A DNA stretch of 64,000 nucleotides from Novosphingobium hassiacum (GTDB lineage Bacteria; Pseudomonadota; Alphaproteobacteria; Sphingomonadales; Sphingomonadaceae), in assembly GCF_014196055.1 (NCBI RefSeq), contig NZ_JACICY010000001.1, positions 510,203 through 574,202 of the forward strand, in the 5' to 3' direction. Shown piece after piece: positions 37,052 to 45,948 of the stretch. The first letter of the stretch is position 1, and each line of letters opens with the position of its first letter. Under the pieces are notes generated by a model. The model saw nothing but the letters and a program-made list of their open reading frames with translations, ran no database searches and was not told the origin of the DNA. Made by a program: the position numbers and the translations under genes.

Positions 37052-37201
37052 CTCAGGCTCCTCTCGAAATGTTCTCTATTTTTCCGCCTCTATCACTATC
37101 CCGCCAAGCTGAACCATCGTTCCAAGGTACAATTGGCGCGGCTGTGGGGGAGGCGCAAAAGGAGGTTTGAAACCATTAGAAGTTTATCTGGAGACACTAG
37201 G

Positions 37202-38722
37202 ATGTTGGAACAGGCCATGAGCAAATTCGCTGGCACCGCGCTCATTCGCGACAGGTTCGAGAATTTCATCGGCGGCAAATGGGTTGCACCAGTGCGCGGT
37301 GCGTATTTCGACAACATCTCTCCCGTTACGGGTCAGATCGTGTGCCAGATCGCCCGTGGTACGGCTGAGGACATCGAACTGGCCTTGGACGCCGCCCACG
37401 CCGCCAAGGATGCCTGGGGCAAGGCATCGACGACCGCGCGGTCCAACATCCTGCTGAAGATTGCCGATCGCATGGAAGCCAACCTCGATGCGCTGGCGCT
37501 GGTGGAGACAATCGACAACGGCAAGCCCATTCGCGAGACTACCGCAGCAGATCTTCCGCTGGCGATTGACCACTTCCGCTATTTTGCATCGTGCCTGCGT
37601 GCGCAGGAAGGTTCGATTTCAGAAATCGATCACGACACGGTGGCTTATCACTATCATGAGCCGCTGGGGGTGGTCGGGCAGATCATCCCGTGGAACTTCC
37701 CCCTGCTGATGGCTGTGTGGAAGCTGGCGCCGGCACTCGCCGCAGGCAACTGCATCGTGCTCAAGCCTGCCGAACAGACGCCCATGTCGATCCTCGTCCT
37801 GATGGAAATCATCGGTGATCTGCTGCCGCCCGGCGTCTTGAATGTGGTGAACGGATTTGGCATCGAAGCGGGCAAGCCGTTGGCCTCCAACAAGCGGATC
37901 GCCAAGATCGCGTTCACAGGTGAGACCACCACGGGCCGCCTGATCATGCAATATGCGTCGGAAAACCTGATCCCTTGCACGTTGGAACTGGGTGGCAAGA
38001 GCCCGAATATCTTCTTTGCCGACGTGATGGATCAGGACGACGACTTCCTCGACAAGGCGCTCGAAGGCTTCACCATGTTTGCGCTCAATCAGGGCGAGGT
38101 ATGCACTTGCCCAAGCCGCGCGCTGGTCCATGAATCGATCTATGATCGCTTCATGGAAAAGGCGATTGCGCGGGTTGAGGCGATCAAGCTGGGCAGCCCG
38201 CTTGATGCCGCGACAATGATTGGCGCGCAGGCGTCGAACGACCAGTTGGAAAAGATCCTCAGCTACATCCAGATCGGCCGTGATGAAGGTGCCAAGGTCC
38301 TGACCGGCGGTGAGCGCATGATGCACACCGGTGAACTGGCGGATGGTTTCTATGTTCAGCCAACCGTGCTGGAAGGACACAACAAGATGCGTGTGTTCCA
38401 GGAGGAAATCTTCGGTCCGGTACTGGCCGTCACCAAGTTTTCGACCGATGAGGAAGCGCTCGAAATCGCCAATGACACGCTATACGGCCTCGGCGCCGGG
38501 GTGTGGACTCGCGATGGGACGCGTGCCTATCGTATCGGTCGCGGCATTCAGGCCGGGCGCGTGTGGACCAATTGCTATCACGCCTATCCTGCTCACGCTG
38601 CCTTTGGCGGGTACAAGCAATCGGGCATCGGCCGCGAGAATCACAAGATGATGCTGGATCACTATCAGCAGACCAAGAACCTGCTGGTCAGCTACAGCCC
38701 CAAGAAGCTCGGTTTCTTCTGA
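37202..38722 (+). CDS. Aldehyde dehydrogenase, AldB/ExaC type
   Basis: A 506-residue NAD(P)-dependent aldehyde dehydrogenase. It has the Rossmann-side motif [21 protein letters not shown], Glu262 in LELGGKSP, the catalytic Cys301 in GEVCTCPSR and the [12 protein letters not shown] end, finishing in PKKLGFF. The CTCPSR wording and length match AldB and the ExaC acetaldehyde dehydrogenase of the pseudomonad ethanol pathway. I chose the ATG at 37202 for length; ATG 37217 is also possible, and the long upstream frame overlaps acs and is spurious. Acs, EthD, DUF779, FIST, kinase and regulator neighbours support a role in alcohol-derived aldehyde oxidation. Confidence 0.93.
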   Translation: MLEQAMSKFAGTALIRDRFENFIGGKWVAPVRGAYFDNISPVTGQIVCQIARGTAEDIELALDAAHAAKDAWGKASTTARSNILLKIADRMEANLDALALVETIDNGKPIRETTAADLPLAIDHFRYFASCLRAQEGSISEIDHDTVAYHYHEPLGVVGQIIPWNFPLLMAVWKLAPALAAGNCIVLKPAEQTPMSILVLMEIIGDLLPPGVLNVVNGFGIEAGKPLASNKRIAKIAFTGETTTGRLIMQYASENLIPCTLELGGKSPNIFFADVMDQDDDFLDKALEGFTMFALNQGEVCTCPSRALVHESIYDRFMEKAIARVEAIKLGSPLDAATMIGAQASNDQLEKILSYIQIGRDEGAKVLTGGERMMHTGELADGFYVQPTVLEGHNKMRVFQEEIFGPVLAVTKFSTDEEALEIANDTLYGLGAGVWTRDGTRAYRIGRGIQAGRVWTNCYHAYPAHAAFGGYKQSGIGRENHKMMLDHYQQTKNLLVSYSPKKLGFF

Positions 38723-38742
38723 TTGGACGATAGCATCTGAAA

Positions 38743-38777
38743 GATGGCACGCTCTGACACCTGTCAGGCGCGCCATC
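38743..38777 (+). terminator. Hairpin between aldehyde dehydrogenase and EthD genes
   Basis: GATGGC...CTGACA pairs with TGTCAG...GCCATC in a stem of about 16 bases with one bulge and one mismatch. A second small hairpin (CGGCGT/ACGCCG) lies about 15 bases further on. There is no strong T-tract, so it may be a partial terminator or an mRNA-processing element. Confidence 0.5.
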
Positions 38778-38830
38778 AGTCGTTGAGAACGGCGTCACCT
38801 GAACGCCGCACAAGCAAAGGGTGAGATGTC

Positions 38831-39139
38831 GTGGCACAAGTCGTCGTCAATGTGATGTATAATGCTCCTGTAGATCCGCAGGCATTCGAAGACTATTATG
38901 CGGCAACCCACATGCCGATTGCCGGGATGATCCCCATGGTCGACAAGATCGTTCTGCTGAAAGGCATGGAAGGTCCTGATGGCAGTGCGCCAGCTTATTA
39001 CCGCATGGCGCAGATCTACTTCGCCGATGCCACGACGATGGCAACGGCCATGGCCACAGCCGAGGCACAGGCCGCCACGAGCGATATCGTCAATTTTGCC
39101 ACCGGCGGCGCCAGCGTGTTCATCGCCGAGGTCGTTTGA
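38831..39139 (+). CDS. EthD-family protein
   Basis: A 102-residue cytoplasmic protein of the dimeric alpha/beta-barrel EthD family, with the typical FEDYYAATHMPIAGMIP segment near residues 20-36. EthD proteins are small dimers named from ether-degradation loci; many accompany oxidation gene sets, but their chemistry is poorly defined. The ATG at 38831 is preceded by AAAGGGTGAG, ten or so bases upstream. Its stop lies at the DUF779 start. Co-location with aldehyde dehydrogenase is the only clue to its role. Confidence 0.85.
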   Translation: MAQVVVNVMYNAPVDPQAFEDYYAATHMPIAGMIPMVDKIVLLKGMEGPDGSAPAYYRMAQIYFADATTMATAMATAEAQAATSDIVNFATGGASVFIAEVV

Positions 39140-39141
39140 GC

Positions 39142-39561
39142 ATGCTCCCCCCTCGCGTGACGACAACGGCCGCTGCGGATGATCTGATTGCGCAGCTGAT
39201 CGCCGCGCATGGGCCGTTGATGTTCCACCAATCGGGCGGATGCTGCGACGGGTCTGCGCCGATGTGCTTTGTCGCGGGCGAATTTCGCGTAGGCGGTCAG
39301 GACATCCTGCTTGGGCACATTCATGGCAACACCCCCGTCTGGATCGGGGCGGCCCAGTTCGTCTATTGGCAGCACACCCAGGTAACGATCGATGTCGTGC
39401 CGGGGCGTGGTGCCGGAATGAGCCTCGAAGCGCCCGAGGGTTTTCGCTTCATTGTTCGCAGCCGGATATTCAGTGATGAGGAAGCGGCATTGCTTGAGCT
39501 TGCCGGAGAACCCCCACGCGGAGACCCTTATATGCTTGGTGCAACCGGTGGGTCAGCCTAG
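39142..39561 (+). CDS. DUF779-family protein
   Basis: A protein of about 139 residues with the DUF779 signature FHQSGGCCDGSAPMC near residues 28-42; the cysteine cluster looks metal- or redox-related. DUF779 genes commonly travel with acetaldehyde dehydrogenase genes, as here. Start: ATG 39142 just past the EthD stop; a TTG at 39136 overlaps that stop and would add two residues. No signal peptide is seen, so it is likely cytoplasmic. Function unknown; a link to aldehyde dehydrogenase activity is inferred from co-occurrence. Confidence 0.85.
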   Translation: MLPPRVTTTAAADDLIAQLIAAHGPLMFHQSGGCCDGSAPMCFVAGEFRVGGQDILLGHIHGNTPVWIGAAQFVYWQHTQVTIDVVPGRGAGMSLEAPEGFRFIVRSRIFSDEEAALLELAGEPPRGDPYMLGATGGSA

Positions 39562-39566
39562 AGATC

Positions 39567-40772
39567 ATGGATCAAGGCCAGACGCTCGTTAAGAGGCGTG
39601 GCCGTTGGGAGATGATGATGGCCGTGCAGGTTGACCTCGACGACCCAAGATTGGTGGCCTGCACCTCGCGCGTCACCGATCCTGCGCAAGCGGTGGCCGA
39701 ACTGGCTGCAGCCATTGGCAGCGTGCGTCTGGCGGGGGCCCTGTTATTCTGCTCCAACAGCTATCCGCGCGCTGAGCTGGCACGGGAGCTGGCATTGCAG
39801 TTGCCGGAAATCCCCTTGTTTGGCTGCACCAGCGCGGGTGAGCTGGCCGACCGGGGTTATGATACCAACAGCATCGTGCTGATCGGCTTCCCGCAAGACG
39901 TGTTTTCGATGGCGTCGCTGCGCTTTGACGATCTTGATCATTTCGAAGCACAGGCCGCCCAAGGCGCAATCCGGCATCTGGTCGCGCAAGAACGCAGGCG
40001 TCAGGTGGGCAATGACAAGCCACACCAGGTAGCGCTGTTTTTTGTCGATGGGCTTTCCCACCGCGAAGAATTGCTGACGATGACCGCGCAGCATGCCCTC
40101 GGCGGGGATATTCAGCTAATCGGCGGCTCTGGCGGCGATGGGCTGTCATTTCGCAACACCGCCGTGCTCCATGATGGCGCGTTCCATGCGGATGCTGCGG
40201 TGATCGTCCTGCTCACCAGCGCTCGTCCGCTCCATGTGTTCTGTACAAATTTCTATCGTCCCGGCCCGTCGAAGATGGTGATCACTGAGGCGGACCCGGA
40301 AACCCGCACGGTCTATGAAATCAACGCAGCGCCCGCCGCTGCCGAATACAAGCGTCTTTCGGGCAATCCGTCATCTGTGCTCGATGCGCATTTTTTCGCG
40401 GCACATCCGCCGATTGTTCGAACCGGAGGGCAGGTTCACGTCCGGTCGATCCAGTCGGCAAACCCTGATGGATCACTGACATTCTATTGCGCTATCGACG
40501 TCGGCGTGGTCCTGTCCCTGGGCGAGCCGGTCGATCGGGTTTCGGCGATGGAACAACTCTTTGCCGACATAGAGCGCGAGGTTGGCACGATCGATCATGT
40601 GATCGGGTTTGATTGCGTCTTGAACCGTCTGGATGCGGAAGACCGCCAGGAGGCGCACGCCGTATCGCAGATGTACGTCGCCCATCGTGTCTTCGGCTTC
40701 AATACGTATGGCGAGCAGTTCCGTGCGGCGCATATGAACCAGACATTCACCGGGCTCGCTGTGGGCAGATGA
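39567..40772 (+). CDS. FIST-domain sensor protein (NosP-like)
   Basis: A protein of about 401 residues with an N-terminal FIST region (about 30-235, with LFGCTSAGELADRGYD and GGDIQLIGGSGGDG) and a C-terminal FIST_C region (about 240-395). FIST proteins sense small ligands; the pseudomonad relative NosP binds haem/NO and controls the kinase encoded next to it. The kinase start overlaps this stop (ATGA), exactly that arrangement. The start may instead be one of the three ATG codons at 39612-39618, which follow GGGAG. Ligand identity is not deducible here. Confidence 0.82.
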   Translation: MDQGQTLVKRRGRWEMMMAVQVDLDDPRLVACTSRVTDPAQAVAELAAAIGSVRLAGALLFCSNSYPRAELARELALQLPEIPLFGCTSAGELADRGYDTNSIVLIGFPQDVFSMASLRFDDLDHFEAQAAQGAIRHLVAQERRRQVGNDKPHQVALFFVDGLSHREELLTMTAQHALGGDIQLIGGSGGDGLSFRNTAVLHDGAFHADAAVIVLLTSARPLHVFCTNFYRPGPSKMVITEADPETRTVYEINAAPAAAEYKRLSGNPSSVLDAHFFAAHPPIVRTGGQVHVRSIQSANPDGSLTFYCAIDVGVVLSLGEPVDRVSAMEQLFADIEREVGTIDHVIGFDCVLNRLDAEDRQEAHAVSQMYVAHRVFGFNTYGEQFRAAHMNQTFTGLAVGR

Positions 40773-42982
40773 GCGGCATCGCCTATCCCGCAGCCTTAAA
40801 GGGTGAAGACGAAATCGCGCACTTGCGCGCGCGCGTCCATCAACTTGAGAAAATCAACAGCGCCCTGATGGATCGGGTCGAACGCTCGATCGACATGGAA
40901 GGCGGCGCTTTTTCGATGTTCGAAACAGCGATTGCGCTTGAGGCGGTCGTGCGTGACCGCACCAGCGCACTTGAAAACGCGTTGAGCGAGCTGAACCGCG
41001 TGATTGCCGAGCTGGCAGCCGCAAATGATGATGCAACTGCCGCGCGCGTCTTGCTGCGCGATGCGATCGAATCTCTCAGCGATGGGTTTGCGCTGTTTGA
41101 TGCTGACGACCGGATGATCCTATGCAACCGCGCGTTTCTGCGCATCTTTCCCGGGTTCGAGGACATTTCAGAGGAGGCTCCCGCGTTCTCCGAGCTGGCT
41201 TCAAGGCTGGCCACTACCGGAGCCACCATCGGTTCGCACATTGCTCCTGAACGTTGGGTACGCGACCGGGTCGACCAGCACCGCAGGGCCGAAGGCGCAC
41301 ATGTGCAGGCCTTCACTGATGGGCGATGGATCCAGATCAACGAAATTCGGACCAGCAGTGGCGGGATCGTCGGAATCTATACCGACATCACTTCGGTGAA
41401 GGCCGAGGATGCGCGGCAGCGCGCACTTGAACTGGCTGAACGAAATCTTGCCCTGCAGGCAACGCTTGATACCCTTTCGGAAGGCGTCTGCCTGTTTGAC
41501 GCCCAGCAAAAAATGCAGGCATCAAACGAAGGACTGATGCGGGTGCTGGCGCTGAACGGCGGGCACGTCGATCAGGTGAGCGATCATGCGGCGCTGGTCC
41601 GCTGGTGCGTCGACGTCCTCTGTCTCGATAGCCCGGAGGCACTGGACTGGCGCCATGAGACCACGCAGCGTCTTGCTGCAGATTGCCTGATTGACGGGCG
41701 CAATTTCATCATCCGCTCTGTCCCGCTCAGCAATGGCGGGATGGTCTTCACGTTCGATGATGTCACCGACCACATGCGATTGCAGCGTTCGCTAACCGAA
41801 ACTGCCGAGACGCTGGAGCGCCGCGTAAACGAGCGCACGGCCGAGCTGATCGAAGTAAATCTCCAATTGGTGCAAGCCAAGAATGAAGCTGAAAGCGCCA
41901 ACCGGTCGAAAACCAGTTTCCTTGCCGCAGCCAGTCACGATCTGCTCCAACCCCTGAATGCGGCGCGACTGTTCGTTTCGGCCATGGACGGGCAGGCCTT
42001 GCCGGAACGCCCCCGTTCTCTGGTGCAGCAAACAAGCACGGCGCTGGATTCTGTCGAGGACCTGCTTGAAGCGCTGTTTGAGATATCACGGCTGGACGCA
42101 GGCGCGATCCAGCCCGAGATCGTCGATCTCCCGCTTGGGGGAATTTTCAACACGTTGCGGGTGGAATATGCACCTTTGGCAGCGGCCGGTGGTCTGCAGT
42201 TCGATGTGGCCGATACCGCGCTTTGGGTCAGGTCAGACGCACGCCTCTTGCGCCGAGTGCTGCAGAACTTTGTCTCGAACGCGATCCGCTATACCGAGGT
42301 CGGACAGGTCTCGGTTGAAGTGGTGGAGCGCGCTGGCATCGTCGAGGTTACCGTGCGTGACACCGGCCCCGGCATAGCGCGTGAGGACTGCGAAGAGATT
42401 TTCGAGGAATTTCGCCGATTGGGGCGGACGCAGAAAATTCCTGGCAAAGGGTTGGGTCTCGCCATCGTGCGCAGGGTCTCGACGATGCTCGACCATGAAA
42501 TCGCGCTCCAGACGTCGCTTGGGCGAGGATCAGCATTCTCGATCAAACTGCCCTGCGTTGCACCTGTGGCAATCGGCGCGAGCGAAGAGCAAGTGACGCT
42601 TACCTCATCTGAGGCTTGCGGCATGGTCGTGGTGGTCGATAACGATCCTGCCATCCTCTCCGGCATGGAAGCGTTGCTCGAAAATTGGGGCCTGGAGGTG
42701 GTGGTTTCACGTGATCCTTATGATCCGGGGCTGGTCGCTGCACTGGTCCGCCGCCCAGCGATGATCATTGTCGACTATCAGCTCGATAATGGACTGACCG
42801 GCGATCATGCCATTGCCGCCATGCGTGCCATTGCCGGCTGCGATATCCCCGCCATGGTTATCACCGCAGACCGGGCAGAAGAAACGAAGGCCCTGCTCGC
42901 AAACCTCTCGCTGCCGATGCTGAACAAGCCGGTAAAGCCTGCACAGCTGCGCTCCTTGCTAAGGCAACTGGAAGTAATCTGA
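40769..42982 (+). CDS. Hybrid histidine kinase (NahK/ErcS'-like)
   Basis: A 737-residue soluble kinase. It has a coiled-coil N-terminus (about 12-90), two PAS_7-type domains starting at about 96 (ESLSDGFALFDADDR) and 225 (DTLSEGVCLFDAQQK), the phospho-acceptor His390 in AASHDLLQPLNAARL, ATPase motifs VRDTGPGIA and GKGLGLAIVRR, and a C-terminal receiver with Asp669 in VDYQLDNG. This layout and the SHDLLQPLNAAR box match NahK/ErcS' kinases of pseudomonads, which act with FIST proteins and regulate ethanol oxidation or denitrification-linked traits. It is coupled to the FIST gene and convergent with a LuxR-type regulator. Confidence 0.9.
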   Translation: MSGIAYPAALKGEDEIAHLRARVHQLEKINSALMDRVERSIDMEGGAFSMFETAIALEAVVRDRTSALENALSELNRVIAELAAANDDATAARVLLRDAIESLSDGFALFDADDRMILCNRAFLRIFPGFEDISEEAPAFSELASRLATTGATIGSHIAPERWVRDRVDQHRRAEGAHVQAFTDGRWIQINEIRTSSGGIVGIYTDITSVKAEDARQRALELAERNLALQATLDTLSEGVCLFDAQQKMQASNEGLMRVLALNGGHVDQVSDHAALVRWCVDVLCLDSPEALDWRHETTQRLAADCLIDGRNFIIRSVPLSNGGMVFTFDDVTDHMRLQRSLTETAETLERRVNERTAELIEVNLQLVQAKNEAESANRSKTSFLAAASHDLLQPLNAARLFVSAMDGQALPERPRSLVQQTSTALDSVEDLLEALFEISRLDAGAIQPEIVDLPLGGIFNTLRVEYAPLAAAGGLQFDVADTALWVRSDARLLRRVLQNFVSNAIRYTEVGQVSVEVVERAGIVEVTVRDTGPGIAREDCEEIFEEFRRLGRTQKIPGKGLGLAIVRRVSTMLDHEIALQTSLGRGSAFSIKLPCVAPVAIGASEEQVTLTSSEACGMVVVVDNDPAILSGMEALLENWGLEVVVSRDPYDPGLVAALVRRPAMIIVDYQLDNGLTGDHAIAAMRAIAGCDIPAMVITADRAEETKALLANLSLPMLNKPVKPAQLRSLLRQLEVI

Positions 42983-43648
42983 TCAAGCTTTGAAGTTGAT
43001 TTTCCCGGCCATGATGACCGCCTGGGTGCGCGAGAAAACGTTCATCTTTTGCAAGATGGCAGAAACGTGAGCCTTGATGGTCGTCATCGAAACGTCGAGT
43101 TCATGGGCGATCTGCTTATTCAAACGCCCTGCCACAAGGTGGCCCAGGACAACGCGTTGCTGCGGCGTCAGGCTGGCGACGCGGGTGCGGATCAGGTCTT
43201 CCTCTGCAGCACCAGAATCATCGCCTTCAAGCTCCGGCATAAAGATTTCGCCTGAGAGCACCTGCATCAACGCATCGATGATTGCCGCACGCTTCAGGGA
43301 TTTCGGGACGAAGCCAGCAGCTCCGGCCGCCAGTGCGTCGCGCACGGTCTTGCGGTCAGTCACGCCGGAAACCATCACCACCGGCGTTGCCGGAAACTTG
43401 TCGCGCAACGCCTCAAGGCCAGAGAGATGCGAGACATCGGGAATATTGAGGTCCAGCAGCACGAGATCAACGTCCCCTTCGTCGGTCAGGGTTCGCACCG
43501 CCCTCTCGAGACAGTCGGCTTCAAGGATGGTGCAGGCAGGAAAGGCATCGACGAACAGCGAGCGAAGCCCATCGCGTACAAGTGAATGGTCATCGACGAT
43601 CAACACGCGGTCCGGGCTCGAATGCGTCGAACCGGCAATCTGTCCCAT
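42983..43648 (-). CDS. LuxR/NarL-type response regulator (ErbR/AgmR-like context)
   Basis: A 221-residue regulator. The receiver domain has VDD at 18-20, phospho-acceptor Asp66 in LLDLNIPD and PKSL near 117; the C-terminal LuxR helix-turn-helix is LTPQQRVVLGHLVAGRLNKQ onward, with VSMTTIKAHVSAIL. I chose ATG 43648; a GTG at 43696 falls inside the IS3 end. The gene is convergent and adjacent to the hybrid kinase, a natural phosphorelay partner, as with ErbR/AgmR in pseudomonad alcohol oxidation. The IS3 element starts about 40 bases before the start codon and must have removed or replaced the native promoter. Confidence 0.88.
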   Translation of the reverse strand: MGQIAGSTHSSPDRVLIVDDHSLVRDGLRSLFVDAFPACTILEADCLERAVRTLTDEGDVDLVLLDLNIPDVSHLSGLEALRDKFPATPVVMVSGVTDRKTVRDALAAGAAGFVPKSLKRAAIIDALMQVLSGEIFMPELEGDDSGAAEEDLIRTRVASLTPQQRVVLGHLVAGRLNKQIAHELDVSMTTIKAHVSAILQKMNVFSRTQAVIMAGKINFKA

Positions 43649-43682
43649 GTAGTTGTTCCCAAAGACCTGGTGACCTGCCCCA

Positions 43683-44552
43683 TTAGGGTGGTCCACCGGT
43701 TAAGTTAGAGTTCCGGCGGTTGTTGTCGCCCTGCTGGGCGGCCTGAAGCGTAGCGTAAGGCAGTCTAGCAGGGCGAGGCAAGATAGTTTGTGGTGCTGGC
43801 GGCTGGTATCCGAGCGATGAGTGCGGTCGGACGGTGTTGTAGTGGATGCGCCAGCGCTCGATCATGATGACCGCTTCCTTCAATGTGTAGAAGATCTCCC
43901 CATTCAATAGCTCGTCCCTGAGCTTGCCGTTGAAGCTTTCGTTGTAGCCATTCTCCCATGGCGATCCCGGCTCGATGTAGAGCGTCTTCACGCCGATCCG
44001 ACCTAGCCAATCGCGTACGGCATTGGCGGTAAACTCAGCCCCGTTGTCGCTACGGATATGATCGGGTGGGCCATGGCGCTGGAACAGCTCAGTGAGCACG
44101 GCCAGCACATCATCGCTCTTGAGCTTGCGCTGGACATGGATCGCCAGGCACTGCCTCGAGTGCTCGTCGATTACTGTCAGCATGCGGAACGCCTTCCCGT
44201 CATGGGTGCGATCCATGACAAAGTCATAGCTCCACACATGGCCGCTATACTGCGGACGCAGCCGCACACATGATCCGTCGTTGAACCACAGACGACCGCG
44301 CTTGGGCTGCCTCTGCGGCACCTTGAGCCCTTCACGACGCCAGATCCGCTCGACCCGCTTGACGTTCACCACCCAGCCTTCATTCCGCAGCAGCGCCGTG
44401 ATCCGACGATAGCCATACCGGCCATATTGCTGGGCCAGCCGGATTATCGCTGAAGTCAGCGGCTTCTCATCGGCTGGCGGTGTGGGCAACTTGCGCTGGG
44501 TCGAGCGGTGCTGGCCAACGACCTTGCAGGTACGACGCTGGGATACACCCAA
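43683..44552 (-). CDS. IS3-family transposase OrfB
   Basis: A 289-residue DDE transposase catalytic protein. It shows the HTH_21-type [18 protein letters not shown], first Asp in VWSYDFVMD, second Asp in RSDNGAEF, and the Glu in [14 protein letters not shown]. The stop codon lies just outside the left inverted end. It is normally made as an OrfA-OrfB fusion by programmed frameshifting; the frame upstream of 44552 overlaps towards orfA. Intact catalytic residues suggest the element may still be functional. Confidence 0.9.
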   Translation of the reverse strand: MGVSQRRTCKVVGQHRSTQRKLPTPPADEKPLTSAIIRLAQQYGRYGYRRITALLRNEGWVVNVKRVERIWRREGLKVPQRQPKRGRLWFNDGSCVRLRPQYSGHVWSYDFVMDRTHDGKAFRMLTVIDEHSRQCLAIHVQRKLKSDDVLAVLTELFQRHGPPDHIRSDNGAEFTANAVRDWLGRIGVKTLYIEPGSPWENGYNESFNGKLRDELLNGEIFYTLKEAVIMIERWRIHYNTVRPHSSLGYQPPAPQTILPRPARLPYATLQAAQQGDNNRRNSNLTGGPP

Positions 44553-44931
44553 TGCCTCCTGTACATGATTGATGGCCAGCCGACGCCGCGAAGGGCTCAG
44601 TACTTTCCCTCGACAACCTCCTTCAGGATCAGCGCATCGAGCGTGAGATCAGAGACTGCCTTCCTCAGCCGCTGGTTCTCCTTCTCCAGATCCTTCAGTC
44701 GTCTTGCCTGGCTGACCTTCAGCCCGCCATACTCACGTCGCCAGCGATAATAGCTCTGCTCCGAGATCCCCAGCGACCGGCTGATCGCGCCGACCTTCTC
44801 TCCTTGCGAGAGCCGAACTTCGGCCTCACGCAGCATCCCGATAATCTGTTCTGGCGTGTATCTCTTCCGTGCCATTCAGCAGCTCCTTTCAAGCCGTAAA
44901 TAGCCGGTTCTCTAACTCTCAAAATGGACCA
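43689..44931 (-). mobile_element. IS3-family insertion sequence (minus strand)
   Basis: The 1243-base element has imperfect inverted ends: TGGTCCACCGGTTAAGTTAG on the left and, on the other strand, TGGTCCATTTTGAGAGTTAG on the right. It carries intact orfA (44597-44875) and orfB (43683-44552). No target duplication is visible (left flank GGG, right flank CTT). It separates the response regulator from a TBDR lacking its N-terminal half, which suggests a deletion or rearrangement beside the element. Confidence 0.85.
44597..44875 (-). CDS. IS3-family transposase OrfA
   Basis: A 92-residue helix-turn-helix protein: [20 protein letters not shown], the recognition segment [20 protein letters not shown], and a zipper-like tail [20 protein letters not shown] ending KEVVEGKY. 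The ATG at 44875 follows AAAGGAGCTGCTGA. Length and motifs fit an intact OrfA. Confidence 0.92.
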   Translation of the reverse strand: MARKRYTPEQIIGMLREAEVRLSQGEKVGAISRSLGISEQSYYRWRREYGGLKVSQARRLKDLEKENQRLRKAVSDLTLDALILKEVVEGKY

Positions 44932-45948
44932 CTTTCTTGGGGGAAGGTCATCGATTGGCGGCGCGCATCGGGCACTATGAAGGAAAATGCGCTCAATGCC
45001 GCTACCGGTGCGGTCACCGCACGGCGAACAGCGGGCGGGGTCAATTCCGATCTTGGCTTCTATGCCGAAAACGATCTGACGCTGGGCGCATTGGTGCTGA
45101 CAGGCGGATTGCGCGCTGACCGCACAACTATCGATGACGGGTATTTCGAAGTCCGCAGCGCTGCTGGCGTGGTTACCAGCCGCACCGACTATGCCACGCA
45201 GACTGGCTGGACAGCCACCTGGCGCGGCGGGGCTGTCATTCGCCTCAGTCAGGCTATCGCAATCCGCGGTGCAGCCTACACCGGTCTGCGCCAGCCGACG
45301 CTCAACGAACTCTATCGCCCATTTACCGTCTTTCCGATCACGACGCAGGCCAATGCTGCCTTGCGCAATGAACGGCAGAAGGGGTTCGAGGCAGGCCTCG
45401 ATCTGACTCCCGTCCAGGGCGTGCGGTTGTCAGTCACGGGCTTTGAAAACCGCATCGAAAGCGCAATCGCCAACGTCACCATCGGCACTAACCTGCGTCA
45501 GCGCCAGAACATCGCAGAGATCCGCGCGCAAGGGATCGAAGCCAGCGCAGAAGTGACACACGGCATTGCGCACTTCAGCGGCTCGCTGGCTTGGACCGAT
45601 GCGGATTTGCGTAACGGGCCTGCTAGCGCCTTGACGGGCAAACGACCGGCACAGACGCCGCGCGTTGCTGCATCTGCCACATTGGCGATCACCCCAGCCA
45701 CGGGATGGCGTATCGCCGCCACAGCGCGCCATATCGGTCAACAGTTCGAAGATGATTTGCAGCAAGATAGCCTGCCAGCCGCAACCACATTCGACGCTTT
45801 CATTCTTTTGCCGCTTGTCGGCCGTGCGAGCCTTTTGCTACGCGGGGAAAACATGTTCGATGCTGCCGTCACGACGCGCAATTCCGGGGGTTCGATAGAT
45901 CTGGGATCTCCCCGAACACTTTGGGCAGGCTTGCGCCTTGGCCTTTGA
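44932..45948 (+). pseudogene. TonB-dependent receptor, C-terminal fragment truncated by IS3
   Basis: About 335 codons of beta-barrel sequence remain: LGFYAENDLTLGALVLTGGL, AAYTGLRQPTLNELYRPF, and the barrel end LRGENMFDAAV and LWAGLRLGL. Signal peptide, TonB box and plug domain are gone; the open frame runs upstream into the IS3 end, where it has no start. The missing half is not found on the other side of the element. An adjacent intact receptor begins 11 bases before this stop, so the two were probably a tandem pair in the quinoprotein locus. Confidence 0.85.

Noticed and set aside
36557..37201. Upstream extension of the aldehyde dehydrogenase frame into acs
   Set aside because: It would overlap the acs coding region on the opposite strand and add 215 residues not found in the family.
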